From: JAAYJT01 sp037446395
Lineage (GTDB): Bacteria > Bacteroidota > Bacteroidia > Bacteroidales > JAAYJT01
NCBI GenBank assembly: GCA_037446395.1
Contig: JBBIIP010000012.1
Span: 1-64,000, forward strand
Reading direction: 5' to 3'
DNA: 64,000 nt
Part shown: one piece after another, positions 24,645-33,784 of the stretch
How positions within the stretch are numbered: position 1 is the stretch's first letter
Layout of the letters: each line of letters begins with the position of its first letter
Notes under the pieces: generated by a model
Told to the model about the DNA's origin: nothing
Seen by the model: only the letters and a program-made list of their open reading frames with translations
Database searches by the model: none
Made by a program: the position numbers and the translations under genes

Positions 24645-26387
24645 ATGACTTTTAAGTTCGTAAGATTATTCCGATGGGGATTGGGTGAGTTCCTGCTTAT
24701 TATCGGATTGGTTTTGTTGATCAATCATTGTCTTCTGCGGGAAAAAATCACCATCAAAGCTGATGGTCAAGGTTATTATGATTACCTGCCTGCTCTGTTT
24801 ATCTATGGCGACTTCCCATACAAAAGCAACGACAGTACTCAGGAGTTTTCTGACCGCATCAACCAGATGAATTTTTATCTTGATTTAAATGGTTCGAAAA
24901 TCAATAAGTATCCTGCGGGCGTTGCCGTGCTGGTGTTTCCCTTTTTTAATTTTGCCCACCTCACCGCCCTGCTGCAAGGCTTTGAAAATGATGGATTTTC
25001 GCTGCCATATCAACAAGCTGTATATTATGCTGCACTTTTTTATTTGCTGCTGGGATTGATTTTTTTGCGCAAGCTCCTGGTTTTTTACAACATTTCATAC
25101 CTGGTGATTTTTCTTACCCAGCTTTTTGGGGTTTTTTCTACTTCAATCATAAACTACGTCAATTTTGACCCCTCCTTCAGCCATGTGTATTCTTTTTTTG
25201 CAGTTACAACTTTCCTTTATTTTCTAAAAGCCTGGTTTCAAACAAGCACCATCAGGCATCTTTTGTGGGCGGCGGTATTTTTGGGGCTTATTATTTTAAT
25301 CAGGCAGGTCAATGTGATAATCCTTTTGTTTGTTCCTTTTTTGGCAGGATCGAAAGAGAAACTTACAGAAGGTGTGAAAAATGTATTTAAAAACAAAAAG
25401 GCGTTTGTTGCTGCATTTGCATTGTTGGCACTCATAATATCAATTCAACTTGTCCTGTGGCATGTTCAAACCGGCAAAACTTTTATCTATTCGTATAAGG
25501 GTGAAGGCTTTAACTTTTTATCCCCGGCATTTTTCAGTATTCTTTTCAGCTATCAAAAGGGCTTGTTTATTTATACTTTAATCACTTTTATCTCTTTGTT
25601 TGGTTTGTCAGTTTTTGTTTTAAACAAGCAGTTTTATCAGTTTTACACTTGGGTATTGTTTTTTGTTTTGCTTACTTATGTTGTTTCGTCGTGGCACTCG
25701 TGGGTTTACGGCTGCAGCTATGGATCAAGGGTGTATATTGATTTTTATGCTGTTTTTCTGATTCTGCTGGCCATTTTGTTTGAAAAGCTAAAATCGTGGT
25801 ACAGGTTTACTTTGATTTTGATTGCCCTGATTACCATTCCTGTCAACATTATTCAGACTTACCAATATAAAACATTCATTCTTGATTGGATTACAATGAA
25901 CAAAACCAAGTACTGGACAGTATTTTTGCGTACAGAAGATAAATACAGGGGGTTGACCAGCAAGAAACAATATTCATTCAATGATCAAACAGCCAGCATC
26001 ATTCATTCAGACTCCATTCAGGATATTGTAGTTGATACAGGCATGATGCAAGATTTATATACTGAATCCAGTGCCAGGGTTAAACAGTTTGAATCAATCA
26101 ACATTATTCAGGTATCGTTCGACCATTCATTTCCCTCACAACAGACAGCCCGGATGGAGTTGAACATCCGCGATTCGTTAACAAACGAGACCTACTATTA
26201 TCATCAGCACCCGGTCATTCATTACGTCGAAAAAGGATTAGGCCGATGGCAAACCGGATTGTTTAACTATGATTTTGCCCCCATCGGGTCACAAAATTAT
26301 TGCAAAATCAAATTGCTGGTATTCACCAAACAAGAGCCACTCGAAATAAAGAACCTAAAAATAAAATATATAGCCTACCGCCCTTGA
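24645..26387 (+). CDS. Polytopic membrane protein with C-terminal soluble domain, GT-C-like, unknown
   Basis: The 580-residue protein has about ten to eleven hydrophobic helices up to residue ~420, then a hydrophilic beta-rich domain of about 150 residues. After helix 1 comes KADGQGYYDYLPALF, resembling the acidic first loop of GT-C glycosyltransferases, followed by KYPAGVAVLVFPFF. Such proteins in Bacteroidetes are usually annotated as hypothetical or as PMT/ArnT-like glycosyltransferases. The C-terminal domain, presumably periplasmic, could bind acceptor. Base usage is somewhat AT-rich owing to the many Phe, Leu and Ile codons. It is separated from the preceding membrane gene by 138 bases holding a candidate promoter. 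Confidence 0.6.
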   Translation: MTFKFVRLFRWGLGEFLLIIGLVLLINHCLLREKITIKADGQGYYDYLPALFIYGDFPYKSNDSTQEFSDRINQMNFYLDLNGSKINKYPAGVAVLVFPFFNFAHLTALLQGFENDGFSLPYQQAVYYAALFYLLLGLIFLRKLLVFYNISYLVIFLTQLFGVFSTSIINYVNFDPSFSHVYSFFAVTTFLYFLKAWFQTSTIRHLLWAAVFLGLIILIRQVNVIILLFVPFLAGSKEKLTEGVKNVFKNKKAFVAAFALLALIISIQLVLWHVQTGKTFIYSYKGEGFNFLSPAFFSILFSYQKGLFIYTLITFISLFGLSVFVLNKQFYQFYTWVLFFVLLTYVVSSWHSWVYGCSYGSRVYIDFYAVFLILLAILFEKLKSWYRFTLILIALITIPVNIIQTYQYKTFILDWITMNKTKYWTVFLRTEDKYRGLTSKKQYSFNDQTASIIHSDSIQDIVVDTGMMQDLYTESSARVKQFESINIIQVSFDHSFPSQQTARMELNIRDSLTNETYYYHQHPVIHYVEKGLGRWQTGLFNYDFAPIGSQNYCKIKLLVFTKQEPLEIKNLKIKYIAYRP

Positions 26388-26404
26388 ATATTCGCATGAT
26401 TCAT

Positions 26405-26412
26405 TATTTTTG
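26405..26412 (+). promoter_or_regulatory. Putative -7 promoter box of tnaA
   Basis: TATTTTTG matches TAnnTTTG, 154 bases before the tnaA ATG. The implied leader is long enough to hold the 40-codon ORF at 26422-26544. Confidence 0.45.
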
Positions 26413-26421
26413 ACCGGTAAA

Positions 26422-26544
26422 ATGTTCTCCATGAGAAACAGGTCAATCTTACAACCCACTTTCAAGTGTATTTTTATTAATATCAAAGACCGTGATGCTT
26501 TCAGAAAAGCAGGTTTGTTTATCAGCGTTCGATTTTTCTATTAA
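26422..26544 (+). CDS. 40-codon ORF upstream of tnaA, possible leader peptide
   Basis: ATG at 26422 opens a 40-codon frame ending in TAA at 26542-26544, 22 bases before tnaA. The peptide starts MFSMRNRSIL, is basic and ends in aromatics (VRFFY). It contains no Trp codon, unlike TnaC of enteric bacteria, which senses free tryptophan through Trp12. It may be a chance frame; the leader position is the only support. Confidence 0.2.
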   Translation: MFSMRNRSILQPTFKCIFINIKDRDAFRKAGLFISVRFFY

Positions 26545-26566
26545 TCCTTTTAAAATACACTAAATC

Positions 26567-27943
26567 ATGGATTTTCCTTTTGCTGAAAGTTACAAAATAA
26601 AGATGGTGGAATCCATCCGCCAAAGCACGCAAGCTGAACGTGAAGCGTGGATTAAGCAAGCCCGCTATAACCTTTTTAACCTGCGCAGCGAGCAGGTTTT
26701 CATTGACCTGCTCACCGACAGTGGCACGGGTGCCATGAGCGACAGGCAATGGTCGGCCATGATGCTTGGCGATGAAAGTTATGCCGGCGCTTCATCCTAT
26801 TTCAAGTTGAAAGAGGCCATCAAAGAGCTCTTTGGCTTTGACCATTTCCTGCCAACACACCAGGGGCGTGCAGCCGAGAACGTACTTTTTAGTGTGCTCG
26901 TAAAGCCAGGCGATTTAATTCCGGGTAACGCCCATTTCGATACGACCAAAGGTCATATAGAATTTCGACGGGCTTTTGCCATAGATTGCACCATTGACGA
27001 AGCGCTGGATCCTGGGTTAATTCATCCGTTTAAAGGCAATGTTGATATTGAGAAACTCAATAAAGTATTGGGATCGAAACCAAAAGAAAAAATTCCATTT
27101 ATTATTATTACGGTTACATGTAACACATGCGGCGGTCAACCTGTTTCGATGCAGAACCTGCATGCAGTAAGGGCACTGGCAAATCAATATGGCATCCCGT
27201 TGATTTTTGATTCGGCACGATTTGCCGAAAACGCATATTTTATTAAGACACGCGAACCCGGCTATGCCAATAAATCTATTCGCCAAATCGTACTCGAAAT
27301 GTTTAGCCTGGCAGATGCAATGACCATGAGCAGCAAGAAAGACGCCATAGTGAATATGGGTGGTTTCATCGCCATGCACGAGCCTGAATTATTTCAAAAG
27401 GCGAGTGTTTATAATATCATGTTCGAGGGATATGTTACCTATGGCGGTATGTCGGGGAGAGACATGAGTGCCCTGGCCCAAGGCCTGTACGAAGGAACAG
27501 AATTCGATTACCTTGATACGCGCATAAAGCAGGTAGCTTACCTGGGCGCAAGATTGAATGAGTTTGGTATTTCTACCATTCAACCCAGTGGTGGCCATGC
27601 AATTTTTGTAGATGCATTAAAATTTCTCCCCCATATTTCACGCGAAGAATTTCCGGCTCAAACCCTTGCCATTGAGTTGTATCTCGAAAGTGGAGTCCGG
27701 GGAGTTGAGTTGGGTGCGCTCATGGCCGACCGCGACCCGGTAACGCGAGAAAATCGTTTTCCGGCACTGGAACTTGTACGCCTGGCTATTCCCAGGCGGG
27801 TTTATACCAACAATCACATGGATTATGTAGCGGCTTCGCTGGCCAGGGTTTATGAGCGCCGCAATGCCATTCGCCGAGGGATGCGCATCGTAACCGAGGC
27901 TCCAATACTTCGTCATTTCACCATTGCGCTTGATCGCTGCTAA
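26567..27943 (+). CDS. tnaA: Tryptophanase
   Basis: This 458-residue PLP-dependent beta-eliminating lyase (fold type I) has the PLP lysine at Lys258 in MSSKKDA and the family signatures LTDSGTGAMSD and FDSARFAENAYFIK. Overall sequence lies between tryptophanase and tyrosine phenol-lyase, but the residues that discriminate them point to tryptophanase: Asp125 in FDTT where TPL has Thr124, Leu382 in VELG where TPL has the phenol-ring Arg381, and His in LRHFT where TPL has Phe. The enzyme splits tryptophan to indole, pyruvate and ammonia, so indole signalling and amino-acid fermentation are expected. No tryptophan permease gene (tnaB) follows; rlmN converges eight bases downstream. Confidence 0.9.
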   Translation: MDFPFAESYKIKMVESIRQSTQAEREAWIKQARYNLFNLRSEQVFIDLLTDSGTGAMSDRQWSAMMLGDESYAGASSYFKLKEAIKELFGFDHFLPTHQGRAAENVLFSVLVKPGDLIPGNAHFDTTKGHIEFRRAFAIDCTIDEALDPGLIHPFKGNVDIEKLNKVLGSKPKEKIPFIIITVTCNTCGGQPVSMQNLHAVRALANQYGIPLIFDSARFAENAYFIKTREPGYANKSIRQIVLEMFSLADAMTMSSKKDAIVNMGGFIAMHEPELFQKASVYNIMFEGYVTYGGMSGRDMSALAQGLYEGTEFDYLDTRIKQVAYLGARLNEFGISTIQPSGGHAIFVDALKFLPHISREEFPAQTLAIELYLESGVRGVELGALMADRDPVTRENRFPALELVRLAIPRRVYTNNHMDYVAASLARVYERRNAIRRGMRIVTEAPILRHFTIALDRC

Positions 27944-27951
27944 TCGGGAAC

Positions 27952-28983
27952 TTATGCCATGGGTGTTTGTTTTGTCGAAAGCAAGCCACATGCCGCATCA
28001 ATATCCTGGCCACGAGATTGCCGAAGGGTTGTCATAATACCCTTTGCTTTGAGTGCATCTCGAAACCATTCAATTGTTTGGCCATCAGATGATTGAAGTG
28101 GTGTTCCTGGAATGGGATGAAACCTGAGCAGGTTGATGCGGCAGCGAATGCCATTCAGAATTCGGGCAAGTTCTTTTACATGGGCGGGTGTGTCGTTCAG
28201 ACCCCTGAAGAGGATGTATTCGAATGAAACCCTTCGCTGGCGCGAAAAGTCGTAGCTTCTGATGGTTTCGAGAACATCCTTCAAAGAATAAACATTTTGT
28301 ATTGGCATGAGCATTTTTCTGTCCTCTTCGAAAGGAGAATGAAGGCTAACAGCCAAATGGCATTGGCTTTGTTCTAAAAAAGTTTTCATGCCTGGTATAA
28401 TGCCAATGGTTGAAACGGTAATGCGTTTGGGGCTCATGGCATAGCCCCAGTCGGCTGTGAGTATTTCGAGGCTCTTCATCACAGCATCCATGTTATCGAA
28501 AGGTTCGCCCATGCCCATATATACGATATTTGTGAGAAAAAGCCTTTCGGGAAGGCTGTGAATCTGGTTAAGAATTTCGCCGGCCGACAGATGCCCCTGG
28601 AAGCCCTGCCTGGCAGTCATACAAAATAAGCAGCCCATTTTGCAACCCACCTGGGTCGAAACGCAAAGCGTATGCCGCAATTTTTCGGGTATATATGCGG
28701 CCTCAACGAATTTACCTCCAAGGGATTGATAAAGATATTTCTTAGTGCCATCGGCTGATGTTTGAACCTTGAGCGGAGAAGATAAACCCAATTCAAAGTG
28801 ATTGGATAGTATTTGCCGCGTTTTCTTGGATAGACTGGTCATGTCTTCGATTCCACCCAGGTTTTTCTTGTAAAGCCAATCCGCTATCTGACGGGCTGTA
28901 TACAACGGAAGGTTGAACAGGGCAACAATTTCGGCCAGTTCCTCTATGGTTTTTCCAAATAGTATGGGTTTATTTGAACTCAT
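27952..28983 (-). CDS. rlmN: 23S rRNA A2503 / tRNA A37 C2-methyltransferase
   Basis: This 343-residue radical SAM enzyme has the cluster motif in VGCKMGCLFCMTARQGF (CxxxCxxC). It also has GEPFDN, SLHSPFEEDR, the segment FEYILFRGLNDT and a C-terminal QSRGQDIDAACG carrying the resolving cysteine of the RlmN/Cfr mechanism. It methylates C2 of adenosine 2503 in 23S rRNA and of A37 in some tRNAs. Cfr, the antibiotic-resistance relative acting at C8, is less likely given the full RlmN N-terminal domain. The stop lies eight bases from the convergent tnaA stop. Confidence 0.95.
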   Translation of the reverse strand: MSSNKPILFGKTIEELAEIVALFNLPLYTARQIADWLYKKNLGGIEDMTSLSKKTRQILSNHFELGLSSPLKVQTSADGTKKYLYQSLGGKFVEAAYIPEKLRHTLCVSTQVGCKMGCLFCMTARQGFQGHLSAGEILNQIHSLPERLFLTNIVYMGMGEPFDNMDAVMKSLEILTADWGYAMSPKRITVSTIGIIPGMKTFLEQSQCHLAVSLHSPFEEDRKMLMPIQNVYSLKDVLETIRSYDFSRQRRVSFEYILFRGLNDTPAHVKELARILNGIRCRINLLRFHPIPGTPLQSSDGQTIEWFRDALKAKGIMTTLRQSRGQDIDAACGLLSTKQTPMA

Positions 28984-29127
28984 TGCCCCGATTTAATAAT
29001 TTAGCTATTCGGACTGAATTTTGGTATATGAATCAATTTTTTGTTAAAAATCTTCCGGCGCCAACATTGCGAAACTACTTTCGGCAAGGGGCTCAAAGAT
29101 TTCGCAAAGTTTAATAATTAATGCGGA

Positions 29128-29778
29128 TCAGAAAAAAATCTCTGAGATTATATTTTTAAACGGAACCCCCCGGGCTATGAGAATATCGCGCACTTCGACA
29201 ACCATTTTGGTACTGCCGCATAGGAAATAAGGTACAGTGAGGTCAATTTCCGGAAGTTGTTTCAGGTAATCGGTTACCCTGCCAGCAAAAAACCCGTTTT
29301 GCTTATCGCCGCTGCAACACCTAATGTAGTTGTTTTTCAGGCTCATCACGAAGTCATCCTGAAAATAAAAACCACTGGCTTGACGGCTTCCATGGATCAA
29401 TTTTTTATTGCCCGCCAGTCCTGAATAAAGCATTGACGCAAAGGGGGCTATTCCTGTTCCGGCAGCAATCCAGATAGCCGGTTTTTCGTCGCCGACAAAT
29501 GCGCCAAAAGGCTCAGAAAGATATATTGTATCACCGCTTTTGAGCTTTGACAGGCCGGGCGTAAGCACGCCATCAGGTTTTACTTTATATAGTAGCTTCA
29601 TTTCATTTTCTGAGGCTCCACTGGCAATGCTATAAAGGCGTGGTTCAGTATCTTGAGAAATGGAAACCCCAATCACTTGTCCTGGGAGGAAATTGAAAAT
29701 GCGGGGAAATGAAAGCAAATATGCATTCGGGGCTATTTTGTTGTTCGCAGTGATGATTCCCTGCAATTGTGTTCTCAT
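29128..29778 (-). CDS. Ferredoxin-NADP+ reductase-like flavoprotein
   Basis: The protein has about 216 residues, shorter than most FNRs but with both domains. The FAD-binding barrel carries RLYSIAS for the flavin. The NAD(P)-binding domain has GTGIAPFASML and FLCGSTKMV. The C-terminus ends EIFF, with aromatic residues that could stack on the flavin. It probably moves electrons between NAD(P)H and a ferredoxin or flavodoxin. The ATG at 29778 (MRTQLQG) is chosen; a 19-residue upstream extension has no conserved content. A TAnnTTTG box lies 18 bases before this ATG. No fused ferredoxin domain is present. Confidence 0.82.
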   Translation of the reverse strand: MRTQLQGIITANNKIAPNAYLLSFPRIFNFLPGQVIGVSISQDTEPRLYSIASGASENEMKLLYKVKPDGVLTPGLSKLKSGDTIYLSEPFGAFVGDEKPAIWIAAGTGIAPFASMLYSGLAGNKKLIHGSRQASGFYFQDDFVMSLKNNYIRCCSGDKQNGFFAGRVTDYLKQLPEIDLTVPYFLCGSTKMVVEVRDILIARGVPFKNIISEIFF

Positions 29779-29796
29779 TTGAAGACTATTTCGATT

Positions 29797-29804
29797 CAAA
29801 TCTA
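29797..29804 (-). promoter_or_regulatory. Putative -7 promoter box of the FNR-like gene
   Basis: The minus strand reads TAGATTTG, matching TAnnTTTG, 18 bases before the ATG at 29778. This supports the shorter start, since the box would lie inside the longer frame. Confidence 0.45.
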
Positions 29805-29910
29805 TTAAAACCAATAGGTTGGTACAAATGTTCAATGCCCTTTCATTCCAATAACAGCTTAAAATCTTACTTTCGCAGTCTTATAACCACTCACTCATCA
29901 AAGCAAAGCT

Positions 29911-31536
29911 ATGTCAAAAAAAACATTAACCCTGATGGCGTTAGCCCTTATATTTTTGGCCGCCTGCACCCATAAAAAACCCTCCGACCCCATGCAAGAA
30001 AAAGTTGCCCGTTTTCACCCGGTTGAACTAAAAGCCGACCTCAGCCAGCTCACTGATAACGAACGCAAAGCCATTGGCCTGTTGATTGATGCCGCCATGA
30101 TTATAGATGATATTTTCTGGAGCCAGGCCTTTGATCAAGATAAAGAAACATTTCTGGCCAATCTTCCTGACGAGGCTGCCCGTCAGTTTGCATTGATTAA
30201 CTATGGTCCCTGGGATCGCCTGGATGGCAACAAACCTTTTGTTGAAGGGTTCGGCGAAAAACCCAAAAGTGCGAACTTCTATCCAACCGACATGACATCC
30301 GAGGAATTCGAAGCTTTCTCTGATCCTGATAAGGCAAGCCTCTACACGCTGCTGCGACGTGATGAAGGCGGTAAACTAATTTGTATTCCATATTCGGTTG
30401 CATATCGCGAAAAGCACGAAAAAGCAGCTGAGATGATGCGCCAGGCTGCAGGATTGGTAGATGATGAAGGATTCAAAAAATACATCAACCTGCGAGTCGA
30501 AGCCTTACTCACCGATAATTATCAACCAAGCGACTTTGCCTGGATGGAAATGAAGACTTCGAAGATTGACTTTGTGGTGGGGCCCATCGAGACTTATGAA
30601 GACCGGTTGTTTGGATACAAGGCTGCCCATGAGTCCTTTGTATTACTGAAAGACCTGGACTGGAGCACACGGCTTGAAAAGTATTCCTCCATGCTGCCCG
30701 ATCTTCAAAAAGGGCTTCCGGTTGCAGAGGAATATAAAAGAGAGCTCCCTGGTTCCGATTCTGACATGAATGTGTATGAAGCATTATACTTTGCCGGCGA
30801 TTGCAATGCAGGCAGCAAAACCATTGCCATCAACCTGCCAAACGACGAAGAAGTGCAAATACAAAAAGGTTCGCGCAAATTGCAGTTAAAGAACGCCATG
30901 AAAGCCAAATTCGACAATATCCTGGTTCCCATGGCCAGCCTGTTGATTGATCCCGCTCAGCAAAAGCATATTAACTTCGATGCCTTCTTTGAAAACATTA
31001 CCTTTCACGAAGTTGCACATGGTATGGGAATCAACACCACGATAAACGGAAAAGGAAGTGTCCGGGAAGCCCTCAAAGAACAATATTCGGCCCTCGAAGA
31101 AGCCAAAGCCGATATCATGGGCCTTTACCTTGTAACAAAGCTTTATGAGTTGGGCGAAATCTCGAGTGGCGAAGTAATGGATAATTATGTAACTTTCTTT
31201 GCAGGAATTTTTCGATCAAGTCGTTTTGGTGCTGCCAGTGCTCATGGCAGGGCCAACATGATGAACCTGAAGTTTTTCGCAAATTCTGGCGCCTTTGTTC
31301 TGCAGAAAAACGGAACCTATAAGGTGAATTTCGAAGAGATGAAAGCAGCCGTTGCCCGTCAGGTCGAACGGATTTTAACCATACAGGGAAACGGTGATTA
31401 CGACAATGCCAAAAGCCTCCTTGAAACTGATGGTGTAATGACAGATCAACTTCGAAAAGACCTCGACCGCGTGAACGCAACCGGCATACCTGTTGACATC
31501 GTTTTCAAGCAAGGGAAAGAATTGCTAGGGCTATAA
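29911..31536 (+). CDS. M49-like (dipeptidyl-peptidase III related) metallopeptidase lipoprotein
   Basis: The 541-residue protein has a lipoprotein signal (LALIFLAACTHKK, acylated Cys19). The zinc site is HEVAH at His366-Glu367-His370, a pentapeptide HExxH, instead of the hexapeptide HExxGH of classical DPP III. A downstream EEAKAD (Glu396/397) matches the EExRAE zinc-ligand motif of M49. Upstream YVGPIETYED-like and LPND segments (VVGPIETYED, AINLPNDE) also match the family. It probably removes dipeptides from short peptides at the cell envelope. It is followed 37 bases later by an S46 dipeptidyl peptidase, forming an exopeptidase pair that is likely cotranscribed. Confidence 0.82.
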   Translation: MSKKTLTLMALALIFLAACTHKKPSDPMQEKVARFHPVELKADLSQLTDNERKAIGLLIDAAMIIDDIFWSQAFDQDKETFLANLPDEAARQFALINYGPWDRLDGNKPFVEGFGEKPKSANFYPTDMTSEEFEAFSDPDKASLYTLLRRDEGGKLICIPYSVAYREKHEKAAEMMRQAAGLVDDEGFKKYINLRVEALLTDNYQPSDFAWMEMKTSKIDFVVGPIETYEDRLFGYKAAHESFVLLKDLDWSTRLEKYSSMLPDLQKGLPVAEEYKRELPGSDSDMNVYEALYFAGDCNAGSKTIAINLPNDEEVQIQKGSRKLQLKNAMKAKFDNILVPMASLLIDPAQQKHINFDAFFENITFHEVAHGMGINTTINGKGSVREALKEQYSALEEAKADIMGLYLVTKLYELGEISSGEVMDNYVTFFAGIFRSSRFGAASAHGRANMMNLKFFANSGAFVLQKNGTYKVNFEEMKAAVARQVERILTIQGNGDYDNAKSLLETDGVMTDQLRKDLDRVNATGIPVDIVFKQGKELLGL

Positions 31537-31573
31537 ATGTTACCCCCCAGTGTCATATAAATTATCACCCGTT

Positions 31574-33751
31574 ATGAAAATCAAAAATTCTTTATTTACA
31601 ATCGTACTTTCGGCAGGCATGTTCTTACACTCGCAGGCCGACGAAGGAATGTGGGTTCCCATGTTCTTCAAAAACCTGATCCATGCCGACATGCAAAAGA
31701 TGGGGTTGAAGCTGAGTGCTGATGAACTTTACAGCATAAATAACTCCAGCCTGAAAGATGCTATTGTTGGCCTGTCAGGAGGTGGGGCGCCGAATAATTT
31801 TTTCTGTTCTGCTGAAATCGTATCTGCCGAAGGGCTGCTCCTTACCAACCATCATTGCGCCTACGACATGCTTCAAAAGCACAGTTCGGTGAATCTTGAT
31901 TACCTCACCGATGGTTTCTGGGCAATGGCCAGAGAAGAGGAATTGCCCAACCCGGGCATCACAGCCAGCATATTGGTAAGAATGGAAGATGTTAGTTCTA
32001 TCGTGCTCGCCAATATAACTCCCGACATGAGCGATGCTGATCGTAGTACAGCCATTCGCAAGAGCATCAGCAAATTGAAAGAGGAATACGGCGAAGAAGG
32101 TAAATACGATGTCGCGGTTAAATCATTCTTTGCCGGAAACGAATATTATATGCTGATATATGAAACCTATCGCGATGTGCGACTGGTGGGCGCGCCTCCA
32201 TCGGCCATCGGCAAATTTGGCGGCGACACCGACAACTGGATGTGGCCCCGACATACCGGCGACTTTGCTGTGCTTCGCATCTACACTGCTGCGGATGGCT
32301 CGCCCGCCGACTTTGCAAAGGATAATATTCCCCTAAAGCCCAGGCATCATTTGCCGGTTTCTATCAAAGGCATCGAACGTGAAGATTTTGCAATGATCTG
32401 GGGTTTCCCCGGAAACACCCAACGCTACCTCACCTCCTATGGGGTTCAATATAACGTTGAGCATTTTCAACCCATTATTGTTCAGTTGCTTGGCAAAAAG
32501 CTCGAAATAATGAAAGAGCATATGGATGCGGATGCAAAAGTAAAAATCCAGTATGCCTCGTCTTATGCTTCTATCGCAAACAGTTGGAAATATTTTATCG
32601 GGCAAACACGTGGCCTGAAAAGGCTAAATGTGGCCGGGAAAAAACAGAAAATTGAAGAAAACTTCAATCTTTGGCTGGATCAAGACGAAGCACTAAAAGA
32701 AAAATACGGCAAAGTCCTTAGCCAGATGCAACAAGGATATCAATTGATGCAACAAGAAGTAAGCAATATGATGACCCTTAATCTTGGTGGCCTGGGAAGT
32801 GCATCTGCATTGGGTATAAGTGGTAGCGTATCGGGTTTATACGCACTACTCGAAAAAGACCCTAAAAACCTTGCTGCACTTGCCGAAGCCGTTGAAGAAC
32901 TTCGGTCAAATCTTGAAGATTATTACAAAGACTATGATGATGTCACCGACCGGCATTTGTTTTCCGCTTTCATGTCAGAGATTAATAAATCTCTTGATGG
33001 TCAATGGAATCCGGCGTTTTTTGATGATGTGATGAGAAAATTCAAGGGCAATTTCAAGGCGTATGCAGACTGGGCTTATACCAATTCTGTCTTTTCGAAT
33101 CGTCAGGCGTTTGAAAAATTCCTGGCCAAACCATCCCTGAAAATCATCAAGCGCGACCCTTTGTATAAAGCACACCAGCAACTGCAGGAACTGGCCATGA
33201 AAGCCGCCGGAAGCTTCCGCGCCGGGCAAAGTATGGTTGCCCGATCCGAAAGGCTTTGGATAAGCGCTTTGCGCGAGATGCAGCCCGATAAAGTGTTTTT
33301 TCCTGATGCTAATTCCACCATCCGAATGACCTTTGGCCGGGTGCTTGATTATTATCCTGCCGATGCCATTCATTTTGATTACAAAACTACACTCAAAGGG
33401 GTAATGGAAAAAGAAGACCCATCGAATGAGGAGTTTGTCGTTCCTTCAAAGCTTAAAGAGTTGTATCAAACGAAAGATTTCGGACAGTACAGCGCAGACG
33501 GCAACCTCTGCGTTGGGTTTATTACCAACCACGACATTACTGGTGGCAACTCAGGAAGTGGGGTAACCAATGGCGAAGGCCATTTAATTGGCATTGCTTT
33601 CGACGGAAATTGGGAGGCAATGAGTGGTGATATAGCTTTTGAAACCGACCTACAACGCACCATTAGCGTTGACATTCGCTATGTGCTTTTCATCATTGAT
33701 AAATTTGCCGGCGCAACCCACCTGATCAACGAAATGACCATTGTGAAGTAG
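31574..33751 (+). CDS. S46-family dipeptidyl peptidase, DPP7-like
   Basis: This protein of about 725 residues has a signal peptide and the S46 N-terminal signature DEGMWVPMFF. The chymotrypsin-like triad is represented by LTNHHCAYD (His93/His94) and Ser660 in GGNSGSGV. Eighteen residues after the serine, the S1-site position is Gly678 (FDGNWEAM). Glycine there is typical of DPP7, which prefers hydrophobic or broad P1 residues, while DPP11 has Arg for Asp/Glu. The helical cap domain occupies about residues 280-560. The enzyme acts in the periplasm, releasing dipeptides for uptake. The ATG at 31574 is chosen over an upstream GTG because it starts the signal peptide directly. Confidence 0.9.
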   Translation: MKIKNSLFTIVLSAGMFLHSQADEGMWVPMFFKNLIHADMQKMGLKLSADELYSINNSSLKDAIVGLSGGGAPNNFFCSAEIVSAEGLLLTNHHCAYDMLQKHSSVNLDYLTDGFWAMAREEELPNPGITASILVRMEDVSSIVLANITPDMSDADRSTAIRKSISKLKEEYGEEGKYDVAVKSFFAGNEYYMLIYETYRDVRLVGAPPSAIGKFGGDTDNWMWPRHTGDFAVLRIYTAADGSPADFAKDNIPLKPRHHLPVSIKGIEREDFAMIWGFPGNTQRYLTSYGVQYNVEHFQPIIVQLLGKKLEIMKEHMDADAKVKIQYASSYASIANSWKYFIGQTRGLKRLNVAGKKQKIEENFNLWLDQDEALKEKYGKVLSQMQQGYQLMQQEVSNMMTLNLGGLGSASALGISGSVSGLYALLEKDPKNLAALAEAVEELRSNLEDYYKDYDDVTDRHLFSAFMSEINKSLDGQWNPAFFDDVMRKFKGNFKAYADWAYTNSVFSNRQAFEKFLAKPSLKIIKRDPLYKAHQQLQELAMKAAGSFRAGQSMVARSERLWISALREMQPDKVFFPDANSTIRMTFGRVLDYYPADAIHFDYKTTLKGVMEKEDPSNEEFVVPSKLKELYQTKDFGQYSADGNLCVGFITNHDITGGNSGSGVTNGEGHLIGIAFDGNWEAMSGDIAFETDLQRTISVDIRYVLFIIDKFAGATHLINEMTIVK

Positions 33752-33784
33752 CGTTGGAATGCATTTCGATAATAATCCTATTGA

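Noticed and set aside
26422..26544. TnaC-type tryptophan-sensing leader
   Set aside because: The small frame has no Trp codon and no Pro at the end, so the known mechanism cannot apply; retained only as an unknown small ORF.
26522..26749. 75-residue minus-strand frame over the tnaA start
   Set aside because: It is mostly antisense to the strongly conserved tryptophanase N-terminus.
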